Translations under genes and position numbers: made by a program
In this document: piece after piece, positions 17,269-27,403 of the stretch
Position numbering within the stretch: the stretch's first letter is position 1
How the letters are laid out: the number at the start of each line of letters is the position of its first letter
Notes under the pieces: model-generated
Told to the model about the DNA's origin: nothing
The model's input: the letters and a program-made list of their open reading frames with translations, nothing else
The model's database searches: none
Assembly (NCBI RefSeq): GCF_000020685.1
Contig: NC_012527.1
Location: forward strand, 24,001 to 88,000
Source of the DNA: Deinococcus deserti VCD115
GTDB lineage: Bacteria; Deinococcota; Deinococci; Deinococcales; Deinococcaceae
Reading direction: 5' to 3'
Length of the DNA: 64,000 bases

Positions 17269-17619
17269 GGTCACGCAGCCAGCCTGATGACGCAGTCAGG
17301 CTCCTTGCCAGGCGAGAGGAAGACTGCCCCCGAACCTATCCAGACACCTTGAGTCCTTCTTTCTCCAACCGGTAGTGGCTGAGCTTCATTCCACTCAGGT
17401 TGCATCGCTGACGGGACTGCGTTTCCGCATCGTCCTGAAGACGGTGGAGGCAGCAGGGCCACAATGGCACCAAAGCCCTGATCCTTCTTCGAATAACGTT
17501 GGATCGTGGACGGTCTTCTGCGTGGCTGCCGCGCTTCAGGCCGTCAAGGGAATCAAAGTCAGGTCCTTCTGCACGGCGTAACCATCCAGTACCAGAATGA
17601 AGACCATAATAAAGGGGTC

Positions 17620-18069
17620 ATGCCCCCTCAACTTCATCTCCTGCTTGTGGACGACAATCCGGCAGACATGTTCCTGGCACGTGAAGCCCTTCAGGGGTAC
17701 TCCGACGTTCTCATTCTTACAACCTGCCGGTCAGGCCATGAGGCCCTGGCCCGCTTGCGCGATCCTCAAGGTCCGCGTTTGGATCTTGTTGTGCTGGACA
17801 TCAACATGCCCGGTCTGGACGGCTTTGAGGTCCTTGCAGCGCTGAAAGCGGACCCGGAGCTCGCCCCCGTTCCCGTAGTCATGCTGTCGGCATCCTGCGC
17901 GCCGCAGGACGTAGAGCGGGCGTATGGCATGCGCGCCAGCGCATATGTCGTAAAAGCAGACACCTATCCCGTCTTCCTGAAGCAGATCGAAGCCCTGGTG
18001 GGCTTCTGGAGTCAGTGCCGCGTGATTGGTAAGCCGGTCCGGCCGACCCGTGCCGGGCTTCTCCAGTAG
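17620..18069 (+). CDS. Single-domain response regulator
   Basis: A CheY-like receiver of 149 aa with acidic pair D11/D12 (LVDDNPAD), phospho-acceptor D60 (VVLDINMPG), S90 in MLSAS and K112. The residue after the lysine is Ala (VVKAD) rather than the usual Pro. No DNA-binding domain is present. The ATG at 17620 has AAAGGGG 3-9 nt upstream; the frame is open to 17506 without a better start. It is divergent from the PAS/GAF kinase and upstream of the sigma factor gene, but no dedicated kinase is adjacent on its strand. Its partner is unknown. Confidence 0.82.
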   Translation: MPPQLHLLLVDDNPADMFLAREALQGYSDVLILTTCRSGHEALARLRDPQGPRLDLVVLDINMPGLDGFEVLAALKADPELAPVPVVMLSASCAPQDVERAYGMRASAYVVKADTYPVFLKQIEALVGFWSQCRVIGKPVRPTRAGLLQ

Positions 18070-18167
18070 CCCGGCACAGCCGCCGCACATGATGGGTCGT
18101 GGCTTCCTGACGACACGGCTGGCAGCGCTTTGAGAACCACCCCTCAGTACAGGGCCGCCTCTCGGGG

Positions 18168-18180
18168 TAGGGTGGAGGCG
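18168..18180 (+). promoter_or_regulatory. Leaderless-type -10 element (TAGGGT) before the sigma-factor uORF
   Basis: TAGGGT (18168-18173), 7 nt, then ATG 18181 of a 12-codon frame. The GGAGG inside the spacer is a possible ribosome site as well. Confidence 0.45.
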
Positions 18181-18215
18181 ATGATCGGTGTCCCTTCGCA
18201 CTACATGAGGGACGT

Positions 18216-18219
<4 letters not shown>
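18181..18219 (+). CDS. Possible 12-codon upstream ORF coupled to the sigma factor
   Basis: ATG 18181 to TGA 18219. The stop overlaps the ATG of the sigma factor gene as ATGA, and a TAGGGT element lies 7 nt before its start. The geometry suggests a leader peptide that couples or gates translation of the sigma factor. The peptide has no family and is too short for coding statistics, so this is a suggestion from arrangement only. Confidence 0.35.
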
Positions 18220-19397
<1,178 letters not shown>

Positions 19398-19686
19398 AAA
19401 GGGCTGGAGATCAGGCCTGAAGGTCACCCTGGGCCTTGCCTCTCCTGGATTCCTCGGGACAGCCTAGATATGCTGCTGCGACATCCCTGATGGTTAAAAG
19501 ATGTGGATAAGCGACAGCTGGCTGGATGCTCCGGCCAGCTGTACGCGCCGCAGGTTCTGACCGCCGCTGGTCGGGCTGGCCGCCGTACGGCCCAGCTCTG
19601 CCAGGCGGCTTTGGTTTACAAATCTGCCCTCAGCCGACCTGCGCTCAGCTTGTGGAGGAGGTCAGGCCTGTGACGGTCAATCACAA
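19398..19686. other. Intergenic region downstream of the sigma factor
   Basis: No gene supported; short frames at 19526-19708 lack family signs. It ends in the strong terminator at 19687. Confidence 0.35.
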
Positions 19687-19730
19687 GCACCGGACGCCGC
19701 CGAGCTAAGGCGGCGTCCGGTGCTTTCTTC
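19687..19730 (+). terminator. Strong Rho-independent terminator
   Basis: A 15-bp perfect GC-rich stem, GCACCGGACGCCGCC (19687-19701) with 19709-19723, 7-nt loop, then TTTCTTC. It lies between convergent genes, just before the stop of the GntR gene. Best oriented for + strand transcripts. Confidence 0.75.
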
Positions 19731-19735
19731 GTGGC

Positions 19736-20431
19736 TCAGGGTTCGAAAGTGGACTCGAACTTGAAACGGTCGCTTCTGACCCAGTACATCACGTAACTGA
19801 CGCGGCGCTCGCCGCTGAAAGTGGTCCGGCGCATCAGGAGTGCCGCCGTACCGGGCTGCACCTGTAGCAGACTGGCTTCTTCGGGACGCAAATTCACTGC
19901 CTCCAGGTACTGATCCACCCGGGTCAGCGGGACCTCGGCGCGGCGAGCCAGCAGGTCGTGCACGCTGACCCGCGTCAGGTCGTGCGACAGCAGGTCCGGT
20001 AAGGCCTGGGCGTCGATATAGCGCTTCTCGATCACGATGGGCGTCTCACCGTCCCAGCGCAGGCGGTGCACGAACGCAAAGTCGTCACCTACTGCAAGGT
20101 TCAGCACTCCCGCGATTTCAGGTGTTGCCGGAAACAGGCCGGCACCAATGACCTGTGTGCGTTTGCTGGGGTGGGCCGACCAGTCCGCAAACGGGGAAAC
20201 CATGAAGCCGCCCTGCTGAAACCGTTTCCCTGTGGAGAACGTACCGGCTCCCTGAACGCGGTAGACGTATCCTTCGCGTTCCAGTTCGTCAATGGCCCGC
20301 CTGACCGTCATGCGCGAGACATCGAACTCGCGGGCCAGTTGCGGTTCGCTGGGCAGGGCGTGGCCATCGAGGTACTCGCTCCCCAGCAGGCGTTCTTTTA
20401 GTGAGGCTTTGATGGCTGGGTACTTCGACAT
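19736..20431 (-). CDS. GntR family regulator with UTRA domain (HutC/FarR type)
   Basis: A transcription factor of 231 aa. Residues about 5-70 form the GntR winged helix (PSEPQLAREFDVSRMTVRRAIDELEREGYVYRVQGAGTF). Residues about 90-228 form a UTRA ligand-binding domain, with the typical RLRWDGETPIVIEKRYI strand pair and the RTTFSGERRVSYVMYW ending. Such regulators usually repress uptake or catabolic genes and respond to sugar phosphates, amino acids or related metabolites. No metabolic target lies next to it; the divergent neighbour is a large sensor kinase. A TAGCAT element 8 nt before the ATG suggests a leaderless transcript. Ligand unknown. Confidence 0.87.
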   Translation of the reverse strand: MSKYPAIKASLKERLLGSEYLDGHALPSEPQLAREFDVSRMTVRRAIDELEREGYVYRVQGAGTFSTGKRFQQGGFMVSPFADWSAHPSKRTQVIGAGLFPATPEIAGVLNLAVGDDFAFVHRLRWDGETPIVIEKRYIDAQALPDLLSHDLTRVSVHDLLARRAEVPLTRVDQYLEAVNLRPEEASLLQVQPGTAALLMRRTTFSGERRVSYVMYWVRSDRFKFESTFEP

Positions 20432-20445
20432 GTCTCAGCATGCTA
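20432..20445 (-). promoter_or_regulatory. Leaderless-type -10 element (TAGCAT)
   Basis: On the - strand TAGCAT (20445-20440) precedes the GntR ATG (20431) by 8 nt. Confidence 0.4.
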
Positions 20446-20735
20446 CAGGTGATTCGGGATTTCAGTTATTGTCTTCCGCTCCTCAGCCAAAAGCATGTGG
20501 GCGGATTCCAGCGCCTGAAATGAAATCAGCGCCAGGGCGGCTCAGCTAAGAGCCTGCACCAGAGGTCAGGAGTAGTGAATGAAACCCCGGAAAGGACGAT
20601 CCATTCATTGCTGAAGCTGAGGCTGCGTACTCTTCCTGATAGCAGTGCCGTTTACATGCCATCACCGGCTCACCAGTGCGGTGGCTCTGCTGCGGGATCA
20701 GCACACGCCTGCGCGGTTGAGGCAGTTACACCCAT

Positions 20736-20747
20736 TACAATCTACGG
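20736..20747 (+). promoter_or_regulatory. Leaderless-type -10 element (TACAAT)
   Basis: TACAAT (20736-20741), 6 nt, then GTG 20748. A near-consensus -10 with no ribosome site; this decides the GTG start of the large kinase. Confidence 0.55.
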
Positions 20748-23700
20748 GTGTCCCGCCCGCAGGAAGAATTGATTGGAGAAGCGTTCACTGCCCCACCTGG
20801 CCTGTTTGAGGCTGTTTTTACCCATTCTTCCTGCGCAATGGGCGTCCTTGACCGGTCCCTCCAGATTGTGTCGGGCAATCCGGCGCTGGCAGCACTGATT
20901 GGCCAACCACTCCATGCGTTCGTGGGCAGACCCCTTGCAGAAGTCTTCGGCCCTCTTCCTGCTCATGTCCTTGAGGCCTATGACCAGGTACTGCAAGGGG
21001 GGTCTTCGCAGAAGGAGCTGACTTTCCCGACCAGCCAGAATCCGCACCAGCTGTTGTCAACCATTGCCTATCCCGTTGCCGAGACACCCGCAGGCATTAC
21101 CGGATTGATCGCGACGTTCGCCCTGGCGCATAAAGATACCTGGCAGACTCCAGAGCACAGCTGCCAGCTTGCGAAACTGGGCCATTCGCTTGCTACGGCC
21201 TTGACGGGCAACGACGTGAGCCGCGTCATCCTCGAGCAGGCGGGGCCGATCCTGGGAGCCTATGGCGGTACGCTGATTCGGGTGCTGGACAAGCACATGC
21301 TTTATATGGAGGGATCATTCGGCTATGGCACTCAGGTGGAGGATACCTGGCAGCCGTTTCCCACGGAGTCGGGTTATCCCGTAGTGCAGGCGGTCGAGAA
21401 CAGGGACGCTGTCTTCGTGACTGTGTCGGAGCTTCCGCAGCGGTTTCCTGCCATCGTGCCCCTGCTGCTGCCTGAGACCCGCGCTATCGCTGTCCTTCCA
21501 CTTCTCAGTGAGCAGGGCGTTCCCTCGGTCCTTTCATTGTCCTTTCGGGACGAGCAGGACATTGCCGCAGACCGGCGGGACTTCATGCTTGAGCTGGCCG
21601 CGCTGTGTGCCCGAGCCTTGGAACGTGCGCGCCGCTATGACGCTGACCTGCTGGCTCGCGAACGCGCCACACTGCTGGCCAACGCCAGTTCCCTGCTGTC
21701 TGCATCACTTGACGTCCAGGAGACGCTGCAGCGCATTACTTCGCTGGCCATCGAGCACGTCGCAGACTGGTGCGCGGTCTACCAGCCCGACGACACCGGG
21801 CGAATATGCCCGGTCGTGGTCGCTCACAAGGATGCGCAGAAAGAGGAGTTGCTCCGCTCTCTCCTCAACCACTTTCCGTCTGATCCGGAAATTTACGGGA
21901 CCAGTGGCTGGGTCGTGCGCACCGGAGAATCAGTACTGATACCGGTGATTCCCGCTGCCATGGTGGAATCACTTCCCACAGAAGTGCATCGCGATGCCAT
22001 GCGTAATTTAGGTTTTCACTCGCTGATTCTGGTCCCGATGACTGTGCGTGGTCGGCGCACCGGAGTTCTGGGGGTGGCGACCACGCACCCGTCCCGGACC
22101 TTCGTGCACGATGACCTCGAGCTTGCCCGGCAGCTGTCCGAGCGTGCGGCGCTGGCGCTGGACAATGCCAGGCGCTACGCGACGGTGCGCACAGGCGAAG
22201 AGCGCTACCGTTCACTGGTCGACGCAACCCGTCAGACGGTGTGGACCAACACTCCGGATGGACGTCTCCTTGGCGATCAGCCGGGTTGGGCACGGCTGAC
22301 CGGTCAGACGCGCGAAGAGTATGAGGGATTTGGCTGGGCAGCAGTCCTGCACCCTGATGATCAGGAACGCTCGGTCGCCGCGTGGCATCAGGCCGTCGCC
22401 TCTGCATCCCCATACGAGATCAATCAGCGCGTTCGGGTCGCAGATGGAAGCTACAGGCACTTTCACGTGCGCGTGGTGCCTGCCCTGGGTCAGGACGGCA
22501 GTGTCCGGGAGTGGACAGGGGTACATACCGACATCACCGAGCGGGTCCGCGCCGAGCAGGAACTGCGCGACCGCGAGGAGCGTTACCGGGTTCTGGTCGA
22601 GTACGCTGCCGTTGGGGTGGCCCGTGTCTTGCCAGATGGGCGTTGGCTGGATATCAACCCCGCAGGGGAAGCGCTGCTGGGGTACACCCGCGAAGAACTG
22701 CTTGGCCGGACGCTGCTGGATGTAACGCATCCTGACGACCGTGGCCCTGAAGGAACCAGACCATTTCGGCGTCTCGTTGCAGGAGAAGTTGACGCTTTTT
22801 CCCAGGAAAAGCGGTACGTCCGCAAGGATGGCCAGCTGGTCTGGACGAAAGTCACCGTTTCTGCGGTGCGGGATGAAGCAGGGGCCACACAGTACGTCGT
22901 TGCCATCCTGAACGATATCAGCGAGCAGAAGAAGGCCGAGGACCTGTTGCGGGCGAGCGAGGAGCGTTTCCGTCAGCTGGTCGGCTCCAGTCCAACTGGG
23001 ATCGCAGTCGGGTCCATAGATGGAACCCTCAGATTTCCCAACGCGGCCTACCTGGAGATGCTGGGGTTCACGCTCGAGGACTTTGATGCAGGCCTGGTGA
23101 ACTGGGCCGCACTGACTCCCCCCGAGTACCGGAGCGCCGATGAGAATGCCTTTCGGCAGGCGTTTGAATCCGGCGTCTCCCGACCCTACGAGAAAGAGAT
23201 GCTCGACCGATATGGACGCCGCGTCCCGGTGGGACTGGTGCTGACCCGCTACGAGCAGCACGACGAGACATTCGTGGTGGGCTACGTGCAGGACTTAACC
23301 CTGCACAAGGCGGCTCAGCGGACCTTGCGCGAGCATGGGGAGGAGTTGGAGCGGCGCGTTGCAGAACGCACCCATGCGCTTGAGGAGCAGCGAGCAGCCC
23401 TGGATGCATTTGTGCGGTTTACGGAGCTGGCCGCGGCTGCAACGGGACTGGCGGAACTGACCCGGCATGCTGTAGATGTCTTGCGGGCGACCATCGGGCC
23501 GGTCAGTGTGGCCTATTACGAACGTCACGACATGCTCTGGAAGGCCGTGACATGGTCCGAGGATATTCCTGAAGTCGCGCTGGCTATGATCCGCGGGGGC
23601 GTGCCGCTGGACCAGCCCAGCTTTGCGCAGGTTGTGCAGGATCAGCAGGCGTTTTACATGGAAGAGTGGGACGCGCAGGGTGAACAGCTCGGGGGCTTCA

Positions 23701-25019
23701 GGATGTATGGCGCCGGAGCACTGTATCCCTTCTTCATAGACGGTCAGGCTCACGGACTGCTCAATATGGCTTCGTTCAGCCAGCGGACCTGGACGCCCCG
23801 GGACAAGGCAATCTTCAGGGCAGTAGGACGCAGCTTTGCTCTGGCACTGGAGCGCCGGGAGCAGACGGCACAACTCGAAGCCCAGAAGGCTGAGCTTGAT
23901 ATGCGAACACAGGCTCTCGAGCAGGATCAGGGCTTCCTCAGAACGTTGCTTGAAAGCCTGACCGAGGGCATCGTTGCCTGTGACGCTCAGGGCCATCTCA
24001 CGGTCTTTAATGATGTCACGCGGGCGTTTCACGGTCTGGGCCCGGAGCCTCTTCCGCCGGCTGCCTGGGCCGAGCGCTTTGACCTTTACCGCGAGGACGG
24101 CGTGACTCCCCTGCCCACCGAGGAGATTCCTCTCTTCCGCGCATTTCAGGGCCAGCGGGTCCGGGACCAGGGGATGGTCATAGCGCCGAAAAATGGCCCG
24201 AGACGATGGATCAATGCGAACGGGAACCCCATGTACAGCCTGACCGGAGAAAAACTTGGCGCCGTGATTGCCATGCAGGACGTCACGGCGCGGCGACAGG
24301 CCGAACAGGAACTTCAGCGGGTGAATGTCGAGCTCCAGCGCAGCAACGCTGACCTAGAACATTTTGCGGCCGTCGCGTCCCACGACCTGAAGTCGCCCCT
24401 GCGTACCATCAGGAGTTACCTGGAGCTCATTGAACGGCGTCTCACTGGTCAACTCGACGAGAGATCCATGCGGTACATGGGCTTTGCTACTGAAGCCGCC
24501 GCTCGTATGGACACGTTGATTGATGATCTCCTGGCCTATGCGCGGGTGGGGCGACAGCGGAACATCACAAGAGTTGAGCCGCAGCGGGTGGTTCAGGAGG
24601 TGCTGGGAGGCCTGACCGCCAGTATTCAGGAGCGGGGCGCCCAGATCAGGGTCGGCGACCTGATGCCGGTTCAGGCTGACGAGTCGCAGCTCAGACAGGT
24701 TTTCCAGAACCTGGTGGGCAACGCGTTGAAGTTTCAGCCTGAGGGACGCGTCCCGGAAGTGATGATAGATGCCACCAGGGACGGAAGATATGTGCTGTTC
24801 CAGGTACGTGACAACGGCATTGGAATTTCGGAAGAGTACTACGAGCGGGTGTTTGCTCTCTTTCAGCAACTCCATGGGAAAAGCGAGTTCCCTGGCAGTG
24901 GACTTGGCCTAGCTATCGTGCGAAAAATTATCGAAGAACACGACGGCCGCATCTGGTTGACTTCAGTGGTAGGGGAGGGGACCACCTTTCATTTCACGTT
25001 GCCGTCCAGTGACACGTGA
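20748..25019 (+). CDS. Giant PAS/GAF sensor histidine kinase (1423 aa)
   Basis: A soluble multi-sensor kinase. Approximate order: PAS (res 15-115), GAF (135-295), GAF (305-480), PAS (485-600, SLVDATRQTVWTN), PAS (605-725), PAS (735-850), coiled coil (850-885), GAF (890-1045), coiled coil, PAS (1065-1185), HisKA with AAVASHDLKSPLRT (His near 1210), HATPase with RDNGIGISEEYYERVF and GSGLGLAIVRK. Motifs for kinase activity are complete. No receiver domain or adjacent response regulator is present, so its partner is elsewhere. No membrane helices. The repeated PAS-GAF modules are similar to those in the 932-aa kinase at 14.4-17.2 kb, suggesting shared ancestry by domain shuffling. Signal unknown. 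Confidence 0.9.
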   Translation: MSRPQEELIGEAFTAPPGLFEAVFTHSSCAMGVLDRSLQIVSGNPALAALIGQPLHAFVGRPLAEVFGPLPAHVLEAYDQVLQGGSSQKELTFPTSQNPHQLLSTIAYPVAETPAGITGLIATFALAHKDTWQTPEHSCQLAKLGHSLATALTGNDVSRVILEQAGPILGAYGGTLIRVLDKHMLYMEGSFGYGTQVEDTWQPFPTESGYPVVQAVENRDAVFVTVSELPQRFPAIVPLLLPETRAIAVLPLLSEQGVPSVLSLSFRDEQDIAADRRDFMLELAALCARALERARRYDADLLARERATLLANASSLLSASLDVQETLQRITSLAIEHVADWCAVYQPDDTGRICPVVVAHKDAQKEELLRSLLNHFPSDPEIYGTSGWVVRTGESVLIPVIPAAMVESLPTEVHRDAMRNLGFHSLILVPMTVRGRRTGVLGVATTHPSRTFVHDDLELARQLSERAALALDNARRYATVRTGEERYRSLVDATRQTVWTNTPDGRLLGDQPGWARLTGQTREEYEGFGWAAVLHPDDQERSVAAWHQAVASASPYEINQRVRVADGSYRHFHVRVVPALGQDGSVREWTGVHTDITERVRAEQELRDREERYRVLVEYAAVGVARVLPDGRWLDINPAGEALLGYTREELLGRTLLDVTHPDDRGPEGTRPFRRLVAGEVDAFSQEKRYVRKDGQLVWTKVTVSAVRDEAGATQYVVAILNDISEQKKAEDLLRASEERFRQLVGSSPTGIAVGSIDGTLRFPNAAYLEMLGFTLEDFDAGLVNWAALTPPEYRSADENAFRQAFESGVSRPYEKEMLDRYGRRVPVGLVLTRYEQHDETFVVGYVQDLTLHKAAQRTLREHGEELERRVAERTHALEEQRAALDAFVRFTELAAAATGLAELTRHAVDVLRATIGPVSVAYYERHDMLWKAVTWSEDIPEVALAMIRGGVPLDQPSFAQVVQDQQAFYMEEWDAQGEQLGGFRMYGAGALYPFFIDGQAHGLLNMASFSQRTWTPRDKAIFRAVGRSFALALERREQTAQLEAQKAELDMRTQALEQDQGFLRTLLESLTEGIVACDAQGHLTVFNDVTRAFHGLGPEPLPPAAWAERFDLYREDGVTPLPTEEIPLFRAFQGQRVRDQGMVIAPKNGPRRWINANGNPMYSLTGEKLGAVIAMQDVTARRQAEQELQRVNVELQRSNADLEHFAAVASHDLKSPLRTIRSYLELIERRLTGQLDERSMRYMGFATEAAARMDTLIDDLLAYARVGRQRNITRVEPQRVVQEVLGGLTASIQERGAQIRVGDLMPVQADESQLRQVFQNLVGNALKFQPEGRVPEVMIDATRDGRYVLFQVRDNGIGISEEYYERVFALFQQLHGKSEFPGSGLGLAIVRKIIEEHDGRIWLTSVVGEGTTFHFTLPSSDT

Positions 25020-25450
25020 GATTTAAGGAGTGTGGCGCTCACCGGCTGAGCAGGTGGAATGTAGGGGAGTTCTGCCTGTCATGAGATGTGCTGGAAGCTA
25101 AAGCAGGAGAAGCAGAGCCTGTACTCTGGGTAACAATTTTTTTTCGCCAAATGTCTACACTCTGGCCGGACGTCTGAGGACGTACCTTCATAACGTAAGG
25201 TCCGCCTGCATCTCTATCTGGTGCAGGCGGACCTTATTTAGAGTCTGCACGGTGACGAGGCTGACCTGAACAGAGATCATGAGGACCGCGTGTGCAGCGC
25301 AGGGAAAAATTCATGTGGTTGAAAGTGCCCTGAGAGGGTGTCAAATGGGACTGTTCGCAGACCCCGTCTTGCCGCTTTAGTCAGCCTCCTGTGAGGTGAG
25401 CGTCAGAAGAGGGCGCCCACAATAGCATGTGAAATGAGCGTCACGTAATC
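25020..25450. other. Intergenic region with one terminator
   Basis: Contains a T-rich tract (25137-25144), the hairpin at 25196-25236 and about 200 bases before the diguanylate cyclase in which I find no gene or clear promoter. Confidence 0.35.
25196..25240 (+). terminator. Terminator-like hairpin
   Basis: TAAGGTCCGCCTGCA (25196-25210) pairs perfectly with 25222-25236 around an 11-nt loop, followed by TTTAG. It lies about 180 nt after the large kinase. Confidence 0.6.
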
Positions 25451-26572
25451 ATGGCTCAATTGCGCACAGACGGCGCGGCTCCGCATGGACACAGCCCCTC
25501 AGCGGATCACCTCCAGACTGTCAGGGTCACGCTCCCTATTGCCGCATTGGCGACCTTGGTCGCCTATTTCGTGGAACGGTCCGACCTTCGTTACGACCCG
25601 TTCGACGAACTTGCGTATCCGCTGATTCTGGCCGGCGTGCTGCTTCTTGAAGGTCTGCTGCTTATCCGGCCGCAGGCATATACGCTGGTGACGCGGAGCA
25701 CCTTGTTGGGGTTCAGTGCGTTTTTTCTGCTTAAGTTGGCTTACCTGCTGTTTTTCTCGAGAAATCCAACAGACCTGCCATCTGAGCTGAACGAGAGCTT
25801 CTTCTGGACTCCGGCCATTTTCCTGTTTGCTTTCATCACTCCTCAGGCACGTCTGGGCCAGGCCGTCAGCGTGAGCTTTATGGCCTTGATGATCATGATC
25901 TCAGTCATCTATGCCGCCGCCTCCTGGGGCACATCGGACCTGCATGTCCTGAATGCCCTGGTGCAGTTGAACCTGGCCAACCTGACCTGTCTCATGCTGG
26001 CTGGAGTTGTGGTCCGCCTGACGGCACGTCATGAGGCAACTGTCGTTCATGCCAGAACCTTCGAGCAGCTGGCGTATACCGATGCGTTGACCGGACTTCC
26101 CAATCGGCGTTATTTCGAGCAGGAACTGGACTCAGCGCTTGCGGCTGCCGGGGAAGTGACGCCGCCTCAACCCCTGAGCGTCATCTTTATGGACCTCGAT
26201 GGCTTTAAGCAGGTGAATGACACCTATGGACACGATGTTGGTGATCAGGTCCTGAAAGTTGTTGCCGAGCGCCTGCGCTCCACTTTCCGGGGTGGAGAAC
26301 TGATCGTACGCCTGAGTGGAGATGAATTTGCAGCCCTGATCCCGACGGCCACGCCCGAGGGCATGCAGGCGATCCGCAGCCGTGTAGCAGAGGCGCTGGG
26401 CAAGCCGATTGCCCTGGGGGGCCAGGAGCTTCATATTGCCGCGAGCCTCGGTTTCAGCGTGTTTCCTGAGCATGGAACCGATGTACGAACGCTGCTGCAC
26501 CATGCGGACACAGCGATGTATGGCATGAAAAGCCACCGGACTGTCAAGCAAGATGAAGATGGTCAGGTCTAG
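25451..26572 (+). CDS. Membrane-bound diguanylate cyclase (GGDEF)
   Basis: A likely c-di-GMP synthase of 373 aa. The N-terminal half (res 22-200) has six hydrophobic segments, for example LPIAALATLVAYFV, LILAGVLLLEGLLLI and VSFMALMIMISVIYAA, forming a membrane sensor domain. The GGDEF domain spans about 205-365 with DALTGLPNRRYFE, FMDLDGFKQVND (metal Asp) and the active-site loop RLSGDEFAAL near residue 290. The loop reads SGDEF; Ser in the first position is tolerated in active enzymes. No RxxD inhibitory site is seen directly before it. It may feed the c-di-GMP riboswitch at 2.8 kb. Confidence 0.87.
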   Translation: MAQLRTDGAAPHGHSPSADHLQTVRVTLPIAALATLVAYFVERSDLRYDPFDELAYPLILAGVLLLEGLLLIRPQAYTLVTRSTLLGFSAFFLLKLAYLLFFSRNPTDLPSELNESFFWTPAIFLFAFITPQARLGQAVSVSFMALMIMISVIYAAASWGTSDLHVLNALVQLNLANLTCLMLAGVVVRLTARHEATVVHARTFEQLAYTDALTGLPNRRYFEQELDSALAAAGEVTPPQPLSVIFMDLDGFKQVNDTYGHDVGDQVLKVVAERLRSTFRGGELIVRLSGDEFAALIPTATPEGMQAIRSRVAEALGKPIALGGQELHIAASLGFSVFPEHGTDVRTLLHHADTAMYGMKSHRTVKQDEDGQV

Positions 26573-26897
26573 TTCGTGCTTTACCCGGTACACCTCTGCA
26601 ATCAGGATAGAGATTTGCCCCGACTGCGAAGAGCAAGGGAACACTGGTCACTCCCATCCGGTTCTTTCGTGACCTGTAGTGCACAAAGAATGGGAGCGGG
26701 CCCCTATTTCTAGCAGGTCATAAAGGTCCCCACCCCCAGATTTTGGCAATGCCGAGGACTGCGGCTGTCGTCTACCGTAAGGCATAGGCCCAGACCTAAA
26801 TCTGCTGGCCGAGATCCCAACTCACTTCCCGTACTGATCACACTTCACCGCGCATACCCACAGACCATATGGGCTTACACGGCAGCAATCGCCTGCC
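26573..26897. other. Intergenic region, nothing supported
   Basis: About 325 bases without a recognised gene, hairpin or repeat. It ends at the strong ribosome site of the next gene. Confidence 0.35.
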
Positions 26898-26904
26898 AAG
26901 GAGG
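26898..26904 (+). promoter_or_regulatory. Strong ribosome binding site deciding a start
   Basis: AAGGAGG. The first ATG (26906) is only 1 nt away and too close; the in-frame ATG at 26912 is 7 nt away and is the likely start. Confidence 0.65.
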
Positions 26905-26911
26905 AATGCTG

Positions 26912-27271
26912 ATGGACTCGACTCGGCGCACATCTCGACTCCTCGTGTGGACTACGCTGCTGCTGGGCGGTGTGCTGGCGCAGCAGGACAACGCCCTCAG
27001 CAGCCGGCTTGCGGCCCTGGCCGGCACCGGTCTGTCCATAGCGGAATGCCGCGAGCGCATGCAGAACATGGGAACTATGCTGGATGGCGCGGGATATGGC
27101 ACGGCCCGCACGCATCACCTGAGTGATGGGACGCTGGCTGCGCGCTGGTACAACCCGGCAACCGAGCGGACGGCCGTGGCGTTCGCCGGTCAGCAGGCGA
27201 CCGACAACGCTTTCAGCACCGCAGAACTTGACGGTCAGGTCAGATGGAATGAGTTCATCGCCATGCCCTGA
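26912..27271 (+). CDS. Small secreted protein of unknown function (119 aa)
   Basis: Starts at ATG 26912, chosen because a perfect AAGGAGG lies 7 nt upstream. The N-terminus (MDSTRRTSRLLVWTTLLLGGVLAQQ) is a signal peptide with a basic n-region and cleavage expected near LAQ. The mature part is a small alpha/beta domain with LSIAECRERMQNMG and a strand pair (ARWYNPATERTAVAFAGQQ). No family is recognised. An exported role is inferred from the signal only. Confidence 0.62.
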   Translation: MDSTRRTSRLLVWTTLLLGGVLAQQDNALSSRLAALAGTGLSIAECRERMQNMGTMLDGAGYGTARTHHLSDGTLAARWYNPATERTAVAFAGQQATDNAFSTAELDGQVRWNEFIAMP

Positions 27272-27392
27272 GCCCGGTAGAGCATATGAAGGGCAGCGGA
27301 GGGAGAGGATTGCAGTCCTCTACCTCCTACCGCACGCCGTGCCGGTCCGTGTGCGGCATCCCCTGATTTCATCCGCATAAGGCGGCTGTTAT

Positions 27393-27403
27393 TACACTGA
27401 AGC
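27393..27403 (+). promoter_or_regulatory. Leaderless-type -10 element (TACACT)
   Basis: TACACT (27393-27398), 5 nt, then the ATG at 27404. Confidence 0.5.

Noticed and set aside
22212..23261. 349-aa - strand frame inside the large kinase
   Set aside because: Shadow frame with no recognisable domain.
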